Origin: Lachnospiraceae bacterium
GTDB lineage: Bacteria; Bacillota; Clostridia; Lachnospirales; Lachnospiraceae
Length of the DNA stretch: 64,000 bases
Reading direction: 5' to 3'
Assembly: GCA_910574715.1 (NCBI GenBank)
Contig: CAJTCH010000010.1
Location: 51,771 to 115,770, forward strand
Shown here: piece after piece, positions 1-8,829 of the stretch
How the letters are laid out: each line of letters opens with the position of its first letter
Numbering within the stretch: position 1 is the stretch's first letter
Program-made: the position numbers and the translations under genes
The notes under the pieces: model-generated
The model's input: only the letters and a program-made list of their open reading frames with translations
Database searches by the model: none
Told to the model about the DNA's origin: nothing

Positions 1-2125
1 ACTTGCCCATCTTCATCTTACCCTTGGAGGTCTTATGCATCTGCTTGGCGGAGTAAGACGGGGTCTCTTCTATGATCTCCAGATCAGAGATATGGATCTG
101 GGAGCGGAGGATTCCCATCTGTACGGTTACATTGCCCCTGGCGTCAGGAAGGGAGGTGACCGTTCCGTTCAGGTTCATGCTTAAGACCTTGACGGATTCA
201 CCCAGTTTAAAATCGGACGGCTTATGCTGCTTGCGGGGCTTCTTCGCTTCCAGCGTTGTATGGGAGCTGACAGAAGCCATCTTCTTGCGGAGACGTTCGC
301 GTTCCTTCTCCATCTCTGCTGCGGAAATGTTCTCCTTGCCGAACTTATGGAAATTGCGGATAGTCTCGTCGGCAGTCTCTTTAGCGTCCGCCAGGATGGC
401 GTGGGCCTTCTCGTTGGCTTCCCTGAGGATCCGTTCCTTCTGATCTTCTAACCGTTCCTGTTTTTGGCGCACCTCGGTTTTGAGTCGTTCCAGCTCACGT
501 TTGTATGCGTTGATCTCATCCTGTTCCTTCTGGATGGTGCGTTTGCTGGTCTCCAGATCTGTGAGCAGATCTTCAAAGGATTCGTCCTGTTCGGTCAGAT
601 GTGTCCTGGCTTCTTCTATAATATAATCAGGCAGCCCAAGCTTGCCTGCGATAGCAAATGCATTGCTCTTCCCCGGGATTCCAATGAGGAGCCGATAGGT
701 AGGGCGGAGGGTCTCCAGATCGAACTCGCAGCAGGCATTCTCCACCTGAGGAGTGGACAGGGCGTATACCTTTAATTCGCTGTAATGGGTGGTCGCCATG
801 GTGCGGATCCCCCGTTGATGCAGATGGTTCAAGATCGCAGTAGCAAGGGCGGCGCCTTCGGTAGGGTCTGTTCCGGCTCCAAGCTCGTCAAACAGAACGA
901 GTGAATGCTCGTCCACGTGCTTTAAGAAGGATACGATATTCGTCATATGAGACGAGAAGGTACTGAGGCTCTGTTCAATGCTCTGCTCATCTCCGATATC
1001 GGCATATACATGTTCGAATACGGCAAGCTCGGAACGGTCTAATGCCGGGATATGAAGTCCCGCCTGTCCCATCAGTGTAAATAACCCCACGGTCTTTAAG
1101 GATACCGTCTTACCGCCTGTATTGGGGCCGGTAATGATCAGCAGGTCAAAGGTATCCCCAAGGGTTACGGTGATGGGGACAACCTGTCTCTTATTAAGAA
1201 GCGGATGACGCCCCTCACGGATGTGGATGCGGCCTTCTGTATTAAATAACGGCATGGATGCATTCATATCCAGCGCAAGGCCGCCTCTCGCGAAGATGAA
1301 ATCCAGTTCGCCAAGAACAGTGTAATTACTGCGGATCTCTTCTGTATATGCTGCCGTGTCCTCGCTTAAGCGGGCAAGGATTACCTGTATCTCTTCTTGC
1401 TCTTTCCCGTAGAGCTCCTTTAGATCATTATTTAGTTTGACTACTGCCATCGGTTCAATAAATAGTGTGGAACCGGTGGAGGACTGGTCGTGGATCAGAC
1501 CGGAAACCTGGCCTCTGTGCTCTGCCTTGACCGGGATGCAGTAGCGGTCTCCGCGCATGGTTATGATAGGATCCTGCAGGTAAGTGCGCAGAGATCCGTT
1601 GACCATGCCGGTAAGCGTGGAATGAACCTTGTCGTTCATCTGGCTGATGGAGCGGCGGATATGCTTCAATGTACCGCTCGCATCGTCGCTGATCTCATCT
1701 TCCTCTAAAATGCATCGGCGGATCTCTGCCGATAATGTGGTCAGTGGCTCTAACTGCCGGAAAAACGGGTCCAGGCAGTCTTCCTGGTCGTCATTGTTGT
1801 CGTGCCTGCCGTATGCTTTGGCGCGTCCGGCAGTTTCCAGAAGCTTGCAGATGCGTAAGAGTTCTCCGCTTCCAAGAGCCGCGCCGACCTCTAAGCGCCG
1901 CAGAGAATCATTGACCGGGCTGCACCCGCCAAAGGAAAGCCGGCCTTTCTTAACGATCCGTGTAAATGCGGCCGCCGTCTGCTGCTGGGAAATCGTGATC
2001 TCGGGCAGAGAAGTCATAGGCTTAAGCTTCATGCAGCGCTCCTTGCCGCTGGAAGATGAGGCATGGTCTGCGAGCTGCTCAATAATCTTATTGTATTCTA
2101 GTTTGTTTAATGTTTTCTTATTCAT
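1..2125 (-). CDS. mutS2: MutS2 family ATPase/endonuclease (3' end off window)
   Basis: Reverse-strand translation starts MNKKTLNKLEYNKI and runs off the left edge after about 708 residues. It has the MutS2 N-terminal region, a clamp region, a Walker A motif GPNTGGKT, the signature DELGAGTDPTEGA, and a long charged coiled coil. The C-terminal Smr nuclease domain would lie beyond the window. MutS2 proteins act on branched DNA or, in Bacillus subtilis, on collided ribosomes; neither role can be chosen from sequence. The start at 2125 is preferred over the ATG at 2131 because AGGTG lies six bases upstream of it. The gene is divergent from the HtrA-like gene. It looks intact within the window. Confidence 0.95.
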   Translation of the reverse strand, partial: MNKKTLNKLEYNKIIEQLADHASSSSGKERCMKLKPMTSLPEITISQQQTAAAFTRIVKKGRLSFGGCSPVNDSLRRLEVGAALGSGELLRICKLLETAGRAKAYGRHDNNDDQEDCLDPFFRQLEPLTTLSAEIRRCILEEDEISDDASGTLKHIRRSISQMNDKVHSTLTGMVNGSLRTYLQDPIITMRGDRYCIPVKAEHRGQVSGLIHDQSSTGSTLFIEPMAVVKLNNDLKELYGKEQEEIQVILARLSEDTAAYTEEIRSNYTVLGELDFIFARGGLALDMNASMPLFNTEGRIHIREGRHPLLNKRQVVPITVTLGDTFDLLIITGPNTGGKTVSLKTVGLFTLMGQAGLHIPALDRSELAVFEHVYADIGDEQSIEQSLSTFSSHMTNIVSFLKHVDEHSLVLFDELGAGTDPTEGAALATAILNHLHQRGIRTMATTHYSELKVYALSTPQVENACCEFDLETLRPTYRLLIGIPGKSNAFAIAGKLGLPDYIIEEARTHLTEQDESFEDLLTDLETSKRTIQKEQDEINAYKRELERLKTEVRQKQERLEDQKERILREANEKAHAILADAKETADETIRNFHKFGKENISAAEMEKERERLRKKMASVSSHTTLEAKKPRKQHKPSDFKLGESVKVLSMNLNGTVTSLPDARGNVTVQMGILRSQIHISDLEIIEETPSYSAKQMHKTSKGKMKMGK

Positions 2126-2181
2126 ATTCATCACCTGGATATATTCTAACCTATTTGCGCCATAAAAGAAAGAGAGAAATA

Positions 2182-2210
2182 TTGAACAATTGCCGTTCAT
2201 AGGTTATACT
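2182..2210 (+). promoter_or_regulatory. Promoter of the HtrA-like gene
   Basis: TTGAAC at 2182-2187 and TATACT at 2205-2210 are separated by 17 bp. They lie in the divergent gap and point toward the gene starting at 2266, whose ribosome site AAGGAGAAGG is at 2248-2257. Confidence 0.6.
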
Positions 2211-2265
2211 ATATTCGATGGGGCGTATACCCGGAATGGATTTATAAAAGGAGAAGGATGCGTCT

Positions 2266-3549
2266 ATGGAAGAGCATAGAGACCCAAAAGAAGAATTACG
2301 TCCAAAAGAGGAACCGCAGGAGGAGCCGTCGGAGTATTTATTTATGCAGGAGACGATCAAGCGGGATCGCAGAGGAATCAGAAAAGGATTTTTTAAAATG
2401 GCAGGTTTTGGTCTGGTATTTGGGATGTGCGCCTGTTTCAGTTTCACTGCGCTGAGACCGGTGATGGAAGGCATTTTCCAGGATGATCCCGCGCAAGTCA
2501 CGATTCCTAAGGAGGAGCCGGAAGAAGATAAAGTACAACCGGAGGCGGAGCCGGCAGAACCAGCGGTACAGCAGACGCTTGACGCAGACAGCTACCGGCA
2601 GATGCAGCAGTCGTTGACGGCGATCGGTATTGAAGCGAACCGTTCAGTGGCAGAGATCGTTGCGGTTGCGAAGGATCAGGACTGGACGGAGGAGGCGAAG
2701 GACTATAAGAACAGTGTGTCCGGCCTGATCGTTGCGGATAACGGAAGGGAGCTTCTGATTCTTGGCAAGTCGTCTGTTGCCAAGGAGGCTCAGGAATTGC
2801 GGGTAATCTTCAACGATGGGAATGCGTACCCGGCGGTATTGAAGAAGAGTGACGGAACTCTAGGAATCGGAATCTATGCCGTGAGCCGTTCTGATCTGGA
2901 GGACTCGACCTGGGCACAGATTGAGACGGCGGTGCTGGGAAGCTCCAACGCAGTGTCCAAGGGGGATGTGGCGATCGTTCTCGGCAAGCCATTTGGGTAT
3001 GCCGGCGCCATGGGATTTGGCTCGATCGCATCTGGGAAGAATACTCTGGATCTGGCTGACAGGCAATATCGTCTGATCAATACGGACATTGCCGGTTCGA
3101 AGAACGGGAGCGGATTTATCGTGAATCTGAAGGGAGAGACGATTGCCCTGATCGATCAGAGTGCGGCGGAGGAAGGAAGTACGGAGCTGATCATAGGATA
3201 TGGGATCACGGACGTGAAGGACATAATCGAATGCCTGTCCAACGGGCAGGGCGTTCCGTATATCGGTATCTACGGCGTGGATGTCACTGAGGAGATAGAA
3301 GAGCAGGGAATTCCCAAGGGTCTGTATGTGAAGAATGTAGAGGCAGATTCTCCGGCCATGACGGCGGGAATCCAGAGCGGTGACGTCATCACCAGTATCG
3401 GTGATGATGAGGTCGCATCCTACAGCGCTTACCATCAGTCATTGATGGAAAAGAAGGTCGGAAGTGAAGTCAAGGTGAAGGGACAGCGTCAGGGAGCCGA
3501 TGGTTATGTGGATATTGATTTCACTGTGACGGTAGGGAGTAAGGAGTAG
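2266..3549 (+). CDS. Membrane-anchored HtrA-like protein with PDZ domain, catalytic triad lost
   Basis: 427 residues. A charged cytoplasmic N-terminus is followed by one membrane segment (about 44-64), an acidic Glu/Pro linker, a trypsin-fold region (about 150-320) and a C-terminal PDZ domain (about 335-425, with GLYVKNVEADSPA and GDVI). The overall order is that of DegP/HtrA membrane proteases. The usual TNNHVV histidine motif reads LGKSSV, the aspartate motif reads GTLGIGIYAV, and GNSGG reads KNGSG. By alignment all three triad residues appear replaced. I infer a pseudoprotease that may bind or scaffold envelope substrates. Start ATG 2266 sits eight bases after a strong Shine-Dalgarno site. 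Confidence 0.85.
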   Translation: MEEHRDPKEELRPKEEPQEEPSEYLFMQETIKRDRRGIRKGFFKMAGFGLVFGMCACFSFTALRPVMEGIFQDDPAQVTIPKEEPEEDKVQPEAEPAEPAVQQTLDADSYRQMQQSLTAIGIEANRSVAEIVAVAKDQDWTEEAKDYKNSVSGLIVADNGRELLILGKSSVAKEAQELRVIFNDGNAYPAVLKKSDGTLGIGIYAVSRSDLEDSTWAQIETAVLGSSNAVSKGDVAIVLGKPFGYAGAMGFGSIASGKNTLDLADRQYRLINTDIAGSKNGSGFIVNLKGETIALIDQSAAEEGSTELIIGYGITDVKDIIECLSNGQGVPYIGIYGVDVTEEIEEQGIPKGLYVKNVEADSPAMTAGIQSGDVITSIGDDEVASYSAYHQSLMEKKVGSEVKVKGQRQGADGYVDIDFTVTVGSKE

Positions 3550-3655
3550 AAAAGGACGTATGTGATCGTTCTGAAGAAAAGACAGCATGAGAATAGGGAA
3601 CTGTGAGAGATGGCATTATTTCTTCACATTTCCTGAGACAGAAAGAGGCGGAAAT

Positions 3656-4606
3656 ATGAGATTTATCAACACTCTTCGAGAGGGAGAGACAATCAGGAAC
3701 ATTTATCTGTGTAAGGGGAAACGCTCTGCAGAGACAAGAAACGGGAAACCATATGATAATCTGATCCTTCAGGATAAGACCGGGGTGCTGGACGGGAAGG
3801 TCTGGGATCCGAATTCGGGAGGAATCGCGGATTATGATGAGATGGATTTTATAGAGGTATATGGAGAGATCATCAATTATAACAATAACCTTCAATTGAA
3901 TATCAAGCAGATCCGCAAAGCGGAAGAGACAGAATATTCTATGGCGGATTATCTGCCGACCAGCGGGAAGGATACAGAGAAGATGTATCAAGAACTGCTG
4001 GGGTATGTGAAGAAGATTGAGAATCCATATCTGAGACAGGTGGTAGAGTATTATTTCGTGAAGGACGAGGCGTTTATCCGGAAGTTCAAGGCACATTCGG
4101 CGGCTAAGAGCGTACATCATGGCTTCTCGGGAGGGCTTCTGGAACATACGCTTAGTGTTGTGAAGTTCTGTGAATATATGGTGGGGGCGTATCCGATCCT
4201 GAACAGTGACGTCCTGTACACGGCGGCGATCTGCCATGATATCGGGAAGATCAAGGAGTTGTCTCCGTTTCCGGAGAATGACTATACGGATGACGGTCAG
4301 CTTCTCGGCCATATTGTGATAGGGGTGGAGATGATCAGCGAAGCGGCGAGGTCGATACCGGATTTTCCGGACAGACTGGCAAGCGAGCTGAAGCATTGTA
4401 TTGTGGCACATCACGGGGAACTGGAATATGGATCGCCGAAGAAGCCTGCGCTCGCAGAGGCATTTGCACTGAATTTTGCAGATTGCGCGGATGCGAAGAT
4501 GCAGACGCTGACGGAGATATTCAAGGATAAGAATACGTATGACTGGCTGGGGTATAACCGGCTGTTTGAGACCAATCTAAGAAAGACGATAGGGATGGGG
4601 ACGTAG
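3656..4606 (+). CDS. yhaM: 3'-5' exoribonuclease YhaM family (OB fold + HD domain)
   Basis: 316 residues from ATG 3656. The N-terminal OB-fold half contains NGKPYDNLILQDKTG. The HD phosphohydrolase half shows HHGFSGGLLEHT, the metal-binding pair in ICHDIGK, and a later VAHHGELEYG. Length and layout match Bacillus YhaM, a 3'-5' exonuclease of RNA and single-stranded DNA. An upstream in-frame ATG at 3587 would add 23 residues, but the family start aligns with 3656 (MRFINTL), which follows AGAGGCGG. It lies just downstream of the HtrA-like gene on the same strand. Confidence 0.9.
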   Translation: MRFINTLREGETIRNIYLCKGKRSAETRNGKPYDNLILQDKTGVLDGKVWDPNSGGIADYDEMDFIEVYGEIINYNNNLQLNIKQIRKAEETEYSMADYLPTSGKDTEKMYQELLGYVKKIENPYLRQVVEYYFVKDEAFIRKFKAHSAAKSVHHGFSGGLLEHTLSVVKFCEYMVGAYPILNSDVLYTAAICHDIGKIKELSPFPENDYTDDGQLLGHIVIGVEMISEAARSIPDFPDRLASELKHCIVAHHGELEYGSPKKPALAEAFALNFADCADAKMQTLTEIFKDKNTYDWLGYNRLFETNLRKTIGMGT

Positions 4607-4630
4607 TAAAATGACAGTTTACTACGTCCC
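4598..4630. terminator. Perfect 13-bp inverted repeat between yhaM and rlmD
   Basis: Arms GGGACGTAGTAAA (4598-4610) and TTTACTACGTCCC (4618-4630) flank a 7-base loop and overlap the yhaM stop codon. No T run follows, so it may be an mRNA-stabilising or processing hairpin, or a short dispersed repeat, rather than a classical terminator. Confidence 0.6.
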
Positions 4631-4675
4631 AAATTGAATTTTGCCCTGTATCCAAATGGAAAAAGAGGTATATTT

Positions 4676-6070
4676 ATGCAGAAGAATGATGTGGTTACAG
4701 TTGAGATAGAGGATATGGGAATTGGAGGGGAAGGCATTGGAAAGGTCGATGGATATACGCTGTTTATCAAAGATGCGATAATCGGAGATGTCGTAGAAGC
4801 CAAGATTATGAAGGCCAAGAAAAATTACGGATATGCTAGGCTTATGAATATTATACTCCCGTCAGAATACCGTGCAGAACCAAAGTGTCCGGTAGCCCGG
4901 CAGTGCGGCGGATGTCAGATTCAGGCTATGAGCTATGAGAAGCAGCTCGAATTCAAAGAAAAGAAGGTTAGGAACAATCTGATGCGTATCGGCGGGATTC
5001 CCGGGGAGGTGTTGGATGCGGTGTTTGAGCCGGTCTGTGGGATGGATATGCCTTACAGATACCGGAATAAAGCGCAATATCCTGTAGGAAGGGATAAAAA
5101 CGGCAGACCAACGGCAGGGTTCTATGCAGGCCGGACTCATCAGATTATCCCGTGCCTTGACTGCAGTCTCGGTGTAGAGATAAACGGCGATATTCTAAGG
5201 ATTATCCTCGATTATATGGAGCAATATGGGATTGAGCCTTACGATGAAGAACAGCACAGAGGCTTAGTGCGTCACATACTGCTCCGCTATGGTTTTGCCA
5301 CGGATGAGATCATGGTCTGCCTGGTGCTGAATGGAAGACAGCTCCCGCATGCAGAGGAATTGGCGGACAGGCTCTCGCGGATTCAGGGGATGGCCAGCAT
5401 CACGGTCTGTGTCAATACGGATAAGACGAACGTAATCATGGGTACCGAGATCATCACGCTGTGGGGGCAGAGTTATATCACGGATTATATCGGAGATGTG
5501 AAATATCGAATCTCGCCCCTGTCGTTCTATCAGGTGAATCCGGTTCAGACCAGGAAGCTGTATGAAACTGCGCTTGAATATGCGGGGCTTCATGGGGTGG
5601 AGACGGTGTGGGATGTGTACTGCGGAATCGGGACTATCTCTCTGTTCCTGGCGCAAAAGGCGGGGAAGGTCTACGGTGTGGAGATTGTTCCCCAGGCGGT
5701 TGCGGATGCGAAGATGAATGCCAGGATCAATGAGATTGGCAATGTGGAGTTCTATGCAGGGAAGGCGGAGGAGGTTCTGCCAGAATTCTATGCGAATTAT
5801 TCTATAGAGCATCCCGGTAAGCAGGCACGGGCGGATGTGATCGTGGTGGATCCGCCGAGGAAGGGGTGCGAGGAATCTGTGCTTGAGACGATGGTGCAGA
5901 TGCAGCCGCAGAGGATTGTGTATGTCAGTTGTGATTCGGCTACGCTGGCGAGGGATTTGAAGTATCTGGGGGAGAGAGGATATGAAGTGGTAAGAGGAAG
6001 GGCGGTAGATATGTTTCCGCATACTTGCCATACAGAATGTGTGGTGTTGATACAAAGGAAACATATCTAG
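4676..6070 (+). CDS. rlmD: 23S rRNA (uracil-C5)-methyltransferase, RlmD/RumA family
   Basis: 464 residues from ATG 4676. An N-terminal TRAM domain (about 1-58) is followed by a cysteine cluster for a 4Fe-4S centre (KCPVARQCGGC, plus a later Cys). The SAM-binding motif is DVYCGIGTISLF, followed by VVDPPRKGC and the catalytic cysteine motif YVSCDSATLARDL. The family makes m5U in 23S rRNA (or tRNA) using SAM. Firmicutes often carry several paralogues (RlmCD), so the exact uridine is uncertain. The start is chosen on AAAAGAGGT upstream; the ORF remains open 14 codons further back. Confidence 0.92.
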   Translation: MQKNDVVTVEIEDMGIGGEGIGKVDGYTLFIKDAIIGDVVEAKIMKAKKNYGYARLMNIILPSEYRAEPKCPVARQCGGCQIQAMSYEKQLEFKEKKVRNNLMRIGGIPGEVLDAVFEPVCGMDMPYRYRNKAQYPVGRDKNGRPTAGFYAGRTHQIIPCLDCSLGVEINGDILRIILDYMEQYGIEPYDEEQHRGLVRHILLRYGFATDEIMVCLVLNGRQLPHAEELADRLSRIQGMASITVCVNTDKTNVIMGTEIITLWGQSYITDYIGDVKYRISPLSFYQVNPVQTRKLYETALEYAGLHGVETVWDVYCGIGTISLFLAQKAGKVYGVEIVPQAVADAKMNARINEIGNVEFYAGKAEEVLPEFYANYSIEHPGKQARADVIVVDPPRKGCEESVLETMVQMQPQRIVYVSCDSATLARDLKYLGERGYEVVRGRAVDMFPHTCHTECVVLIQRKHI

Positions 6071-6384
6071 AAATCCTTTATTTTAAGCAGTTTTATAAGC
6101 ATTTTGTGTTTACGGAAGATGAGGAAGGGAATCGGAATAAGAGGATGGAGAAGTATTTTGAAGTTTCGGCGGTGGTTGATGTGGGGGGTGGGGATACAAA
6201 GGAATTTGTTTAATAAGAAAACATTAGAGGACAAATCAGTTGTTCGGAATTTCCGAACAACTGAAAGATATTTGGAATGCTTAGCCGAAAAAGAGATATA
6301 TAATTTCAATGCTTGTGTTGCTTATCTAAAGCTATCATATAATACTAACTATGTATAGTTAAGATACTATTTGGAGGTGCAAGA
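6071..6384 (+). other. Intergenic region with possible RhuM remnant and a perfect palindrome
   Basis: A 314-base gap between rlmD and the interrupted nuclease gene. The reading frame around 6224-6270 gives EDKSVVRNFRTTE, which resembles a short block of RhuM-type virulence proteins, then degenerates. The DNA encoding this block is also a perfect palindrome: 13-base arms around one base, beginning CAGTTGTTCGGAA, at 6238-6264. No intact gene is seen. GGAGGTG at 6373-6379 serves the next gene. Confidence 0.4.
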
Positions 6385-7224
6385 GTGAAGAATGAAAAAA
6401 AGGAAATGATAGATAATAAAGAATTTCAGACTTTATATGATAAATCAAAGAAGTTAATTGATAGTGCCAGAAACAATATGGGACAAATGGCAAATGCAAT
6501 TACGGTACTCACAAGTTTTTTGCTGGGGAGATATATTGTTGAACAGGAACAACAAGGCTCTGAAAGAGCAAAATATGGAGCTAAAATAGTAGATTCTTTG
6601 TCAGCATATCTGACAGAAGAATATGGTAGAGGTTTTTCAAGAAGCAATGTGGCAGGGATGCGGCAGTTTTATGTGACATATAAAGACAGAGAAGATGAAA
6701 TTATCCAGTCGGGAATTGGACGATTCGAGCAGACTTTTGAAATTATCCAATCGGGTATTGGACAATTGGAAATGGCATATAACAATCTACCTTTTAAACT
6801 CAGTTGGACGCATTATCAAGTGCTTATGCGTATAGAAAACAGGGATGAAAGAGATTTTTATGAGAACGAGGCGATACGCTCGAATTGGAATGTAAATACT
6901 TTAAAAATACAATTTCATTCTAGCTTGTATGAAAGGCTTGCATTAAGCAGAGATAAAAATGATGTGATGAGGCTGGCAAATGAAGGAGCTGTTCCGCAAA
7001 AACCGCAAGATATTTTACATACTCCATATGTATTGGAGTTTGCGGGATTAGAAGACAGGGCTTCTTATCATGAAAGTGATTTGGAATCAGCAGTAATAGA
7101 AAAGATGCAAAAGTTTCTTTTAGAATTAGGTAAGGGTTTTCTGTTTGAACAGCGCCAAAAGAGATTTACATTTCGTGATAAAAATTTTTATGTGGATGAC
7201 CGTGTTATAATAGGGACAAGTTAG
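6385..7224 (+). pseudogene. DUF1016 (YhcG-type PDDEXK) nuclease gene, 5' part, split by the prophage
   Basis: 279 residues from a GTG start after TTGGAGGTG. The DUF1016 N-terminal domain and the beginning of the PDDEXK domain are present (FLLELGKGFLFEQRQKRF, then NFYVD). From codon 272 onward the frame reads phage DNA and stops at 7224. The missing half is at 63588-63905. Joining codon 271 (GAT at 7195-7197) to 63591 restores an in-frame protein of 375 residues, normal for the family. DUF1016 proteins are predicted nucleases often found near restriction and defence genes; the biological role is not established. Excision of the prophage would restore the gene. Confidence 0.9.
7182..7211 (+). 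other. attL: host B half, GA core, phage P half carrying a -10 box
   Basis: The host half ends TTATGTG at 7188-7194. The core GA is at 7195-7196. The phage half TGACCGTGT follows, then TATAAT at 7206-7211. The phage arm CCGTGT is the mirror of ACACGG at the far right end (63579-63584), which together give a symmetric attP centred on GA, as expected for a large serine integrase. Confidence 0.85.
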
Positions 7225-7273
7225 AGGAACCCAGTAAAATCAAGGGGTTGCACTAACTTGTCCCCTTATTTTT
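7213..7273 (+). terminator. Left-end hairpin followed by T run
   Basis: GGGACAAGTTAG (7213-7224) pairs with CTAACTTGTCCC (7253-7264). An inner stem AACCC/GGGTT is followed by TTATTTTTTT. It starts right after the -10 box TATAAT, so a transcript from the circular-form promoter would begin at the hairpin and could end at this terminator. It also overlaps the stop of the truncated host ORF. Confidence 0.75.
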
Positions 7274-7274
7274 T

Positions 7275-7798
7275 TGCCCTTAAAAGGGCGAACGGAATCA
7301 CCACATTTCTGGTTTCTGTCCGGGAGCCGTACATATATTGCTGGCCAGCAGTATGAAAGTCTGATAGCGATTAAAGCAACCATACCATCCTCTGGTGATG
7401 GATTTGAAGGTCCGAAGTCCTTATAAATGCTGACGGGTTGCAACGGGGGCGTTGTAATATTGGCTGACAGGTTTCGGCCGGGTTTAATGTGAACCGGGCG
7501 CCATGGGAGGGTTAAACCTGTGTTTCTGTACCATGGGAACAAATGAGATTTATTTACGGAAAGCCGGGGAACTTACAGCGCCCATATTGTTGTGATGGTT
7601 TTGAAGTTCTTGTGTAGCGGAGATTTTAGTTTTAGAGATTGACATATCGTTTCGTTCGGAAACAAATAGTTCTGTTTTGCAGGGAGAGGCACGGGCTGTT
7701 ACGCTTGGGGCGGGCTCTGCAAAATCCCAGGGTTAGTTCAGTGACGGAGAAGCAATGGATAGTCCGGTCTGCGGGCCGGTGGAAGGGACGGGATATAG
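7275..7798 (+). ncRNA. Non-coding leader with several complementary segments, possible structured RNA
   Basis: About 520 bases without a convincing gene. Complementary pairs include ACAGGTTT/AAACCTGT and GTTTAA/TTAAAC around 7466-7521, TTGCAAC/GTTGTAA near 7437-7458, and two CCATGG sites near 7501 and 7532. The nested order of these pairs suggests a folded RNA upstream of the SymE-like gene. A 100-residue minus-strand frame crosses it but has no ribosome site. The RNA class is not recognised. It may also act as an antisense or leader control for the SymE-like gene. Confidence 0.35.
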
Positions 7799-8041
7799 AT
7801 GAAGAAGGATGTTCGGAAGATTAAGGTGTATGAGCAGAGCGGGCGTAATTATAAGCCCACGCCTACGATCATGTTGAAGGGGCTGTGGCTGGAAGAGCTG
7901 GGGTTCGGGGCGGGGACGCTTTTGACGGTCCGGTGTGAGGAAGGGAAGCTGGTCATTGTTCCGAGGGAGACAGTGGATTATATTGATGTGTTTGAGGAGC
8001 AGCAGTTGAGCATGGTTGCGGAGAAGAAAGTGAGGTATTGA
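7799..8041 (+). CDS. SymE-like / AbrB-fold small protein
   Basis: 80 residues. The central block PTIMLKGLWLEELGFGAGTLLTV followed by VIVPRE matches the SymE toxin family, which adopts a SpoVT/AbrB-type fold. In Escherichia coli SymE is an SOS-induced toxin controlled by an antisense RNA; related phage copies may instead be DNA-binding regulators. The ribosome site is weak (GGAAGG about 13 bases upstream). The stop lies two bases before the ParA start, so it probably shares the ParA-ParB transcript. A second SymE-like gene occurs at 27737-27964 on the other strand. Confidence 0.75.
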   Translation: MKKDVRKIKVYEQSGRNYKPTPTIMLKGLWLEELGFGAGTLLTVRCEEGKLVIVPRETVDYIDVFEEQQLSMVAEKKVRY

Positions 8042-8043
8042 GG

Positions 8044-8829
8044 ATGGGAAAGATATATATGATCGGTTCGCAAAAAGGGGGTACGGCGAAGACCACTACT
8101 ACGTTTAATCTGGCGTACTGTCTGCGGAAGATGGGGAAGCGGGTTCTGGCTGTGGATTTTGACAGCCAGGCGAATTTGACAACGTGCTTCGGCGTGGAGG
8201 ATACGGGGGTTTTGGAGGATACCATTGGGCATCTGATGATGGCGCAGATTGAGGATATGAAGCTGCCGTTCCCGAAGAGGTACATACGGACGAAGGACGG
8301 GGTGGACTTCATCCCATCGTCTATTTATCTGTCGGTGGTGGATGCGAAGCTGCGGCTGGAGATGGGGGCGGAGCGGATGCTGTCCGGGATTCTGGAGCCG
8401 CTGCGGGGGAGGTATGATTATATTCTGATTGATACCTGCCCGTCACTGGGGACTTTGACGATCAATGCTTTGGCTACTGCGGACGAGGTGATCATCACGG
8501 TGAACCCCCAGCTTTTGGCTATGATGGGGATGCAGGATTTTCTGCGGACGGTGGTGAAGATACGGAAGCGGATCAATCCGGGGCTGGGGATTGCGGGCAT
8601 CCTGATGACCATGTGTGAGTCCAGGACGAAGCTGTGTAAGGTGCTGACGGAGGAAGTGATGGAGAGCTTCCAGGAGCAGATACGGGTGTTTGAGACGAGG
8701 ATTCCCAGTACGGTGAAGGTGGGGGAGAGTATTTATTACAGCCTGCCGGTGGCGGAGTACAGCCCGAAGGCGAGCGCGGGGATGGCTTATAAAAAGTTTG
8801 CAAAGGAGCTGGTTTCGTATGAAGGCTAA
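8044..8829 (+). CDS. parA: ParA/Soj family partition ATPase
   Basis: 261 residues. It has a deviant Walker A motif KGGTAKTTT (residues 11-19), AVDFDSQANLT and a Walker B region YILIDTCPSLG. ParA ATPases move plasmid or chromosome cargo over the nucleoid with ParB. ATG 8044 follows GTGAGG and is preferred over the in-frame TTG at 8038. It overlaps ParB by 11 bases. Its place next to attL suggests that the excised or circular form is actively segregated, as in phage-plasmids; this is inference. Confidence 0.92.
   Translation: MGKIYMIGSQKGGTAKTTTTFNLAYCLRKMGKRVLAVDFDSQANLTTCFGVEDTGVLEDTIGHLMMAQIEDMKLPFPKRYIRTKDGVDFIPSSIYLSVVDAKLRLEMGAERMLSGILEPLRGRYDYILIDTCPSLGTLTINALATADEVIITVNPQLLAMMGMQDFLRTVVKIRKRINPGLGIAGILMTMCESRTKLCKVLTEEVMESFQEQIRVFETRIPSTVKVGESIYYSLPVAEYSPKASAGMAYKKFAKELVSYEG

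Noticed and set aside
6238..6264. Perfect palindrome as a regulator operator
   Set aside because: It coincides with codons of the possible RhuM fragment and no regulator is nearby; coincidence cannot be excluded.
6104..6358. 84-residue ORF upstream of DUF1016 as an intact gene
   Set aside because: Only about a dozen residues resemble RhuM proteins, no ribosome site, surroundings degenerate.
7240..7542. Minus-strand ORF of 100 residues in the left-end leader
   Set aside because: No ribosome site, overlaps the terminator hairpin, composition unlike a protein; better explained by the non-coding leader.
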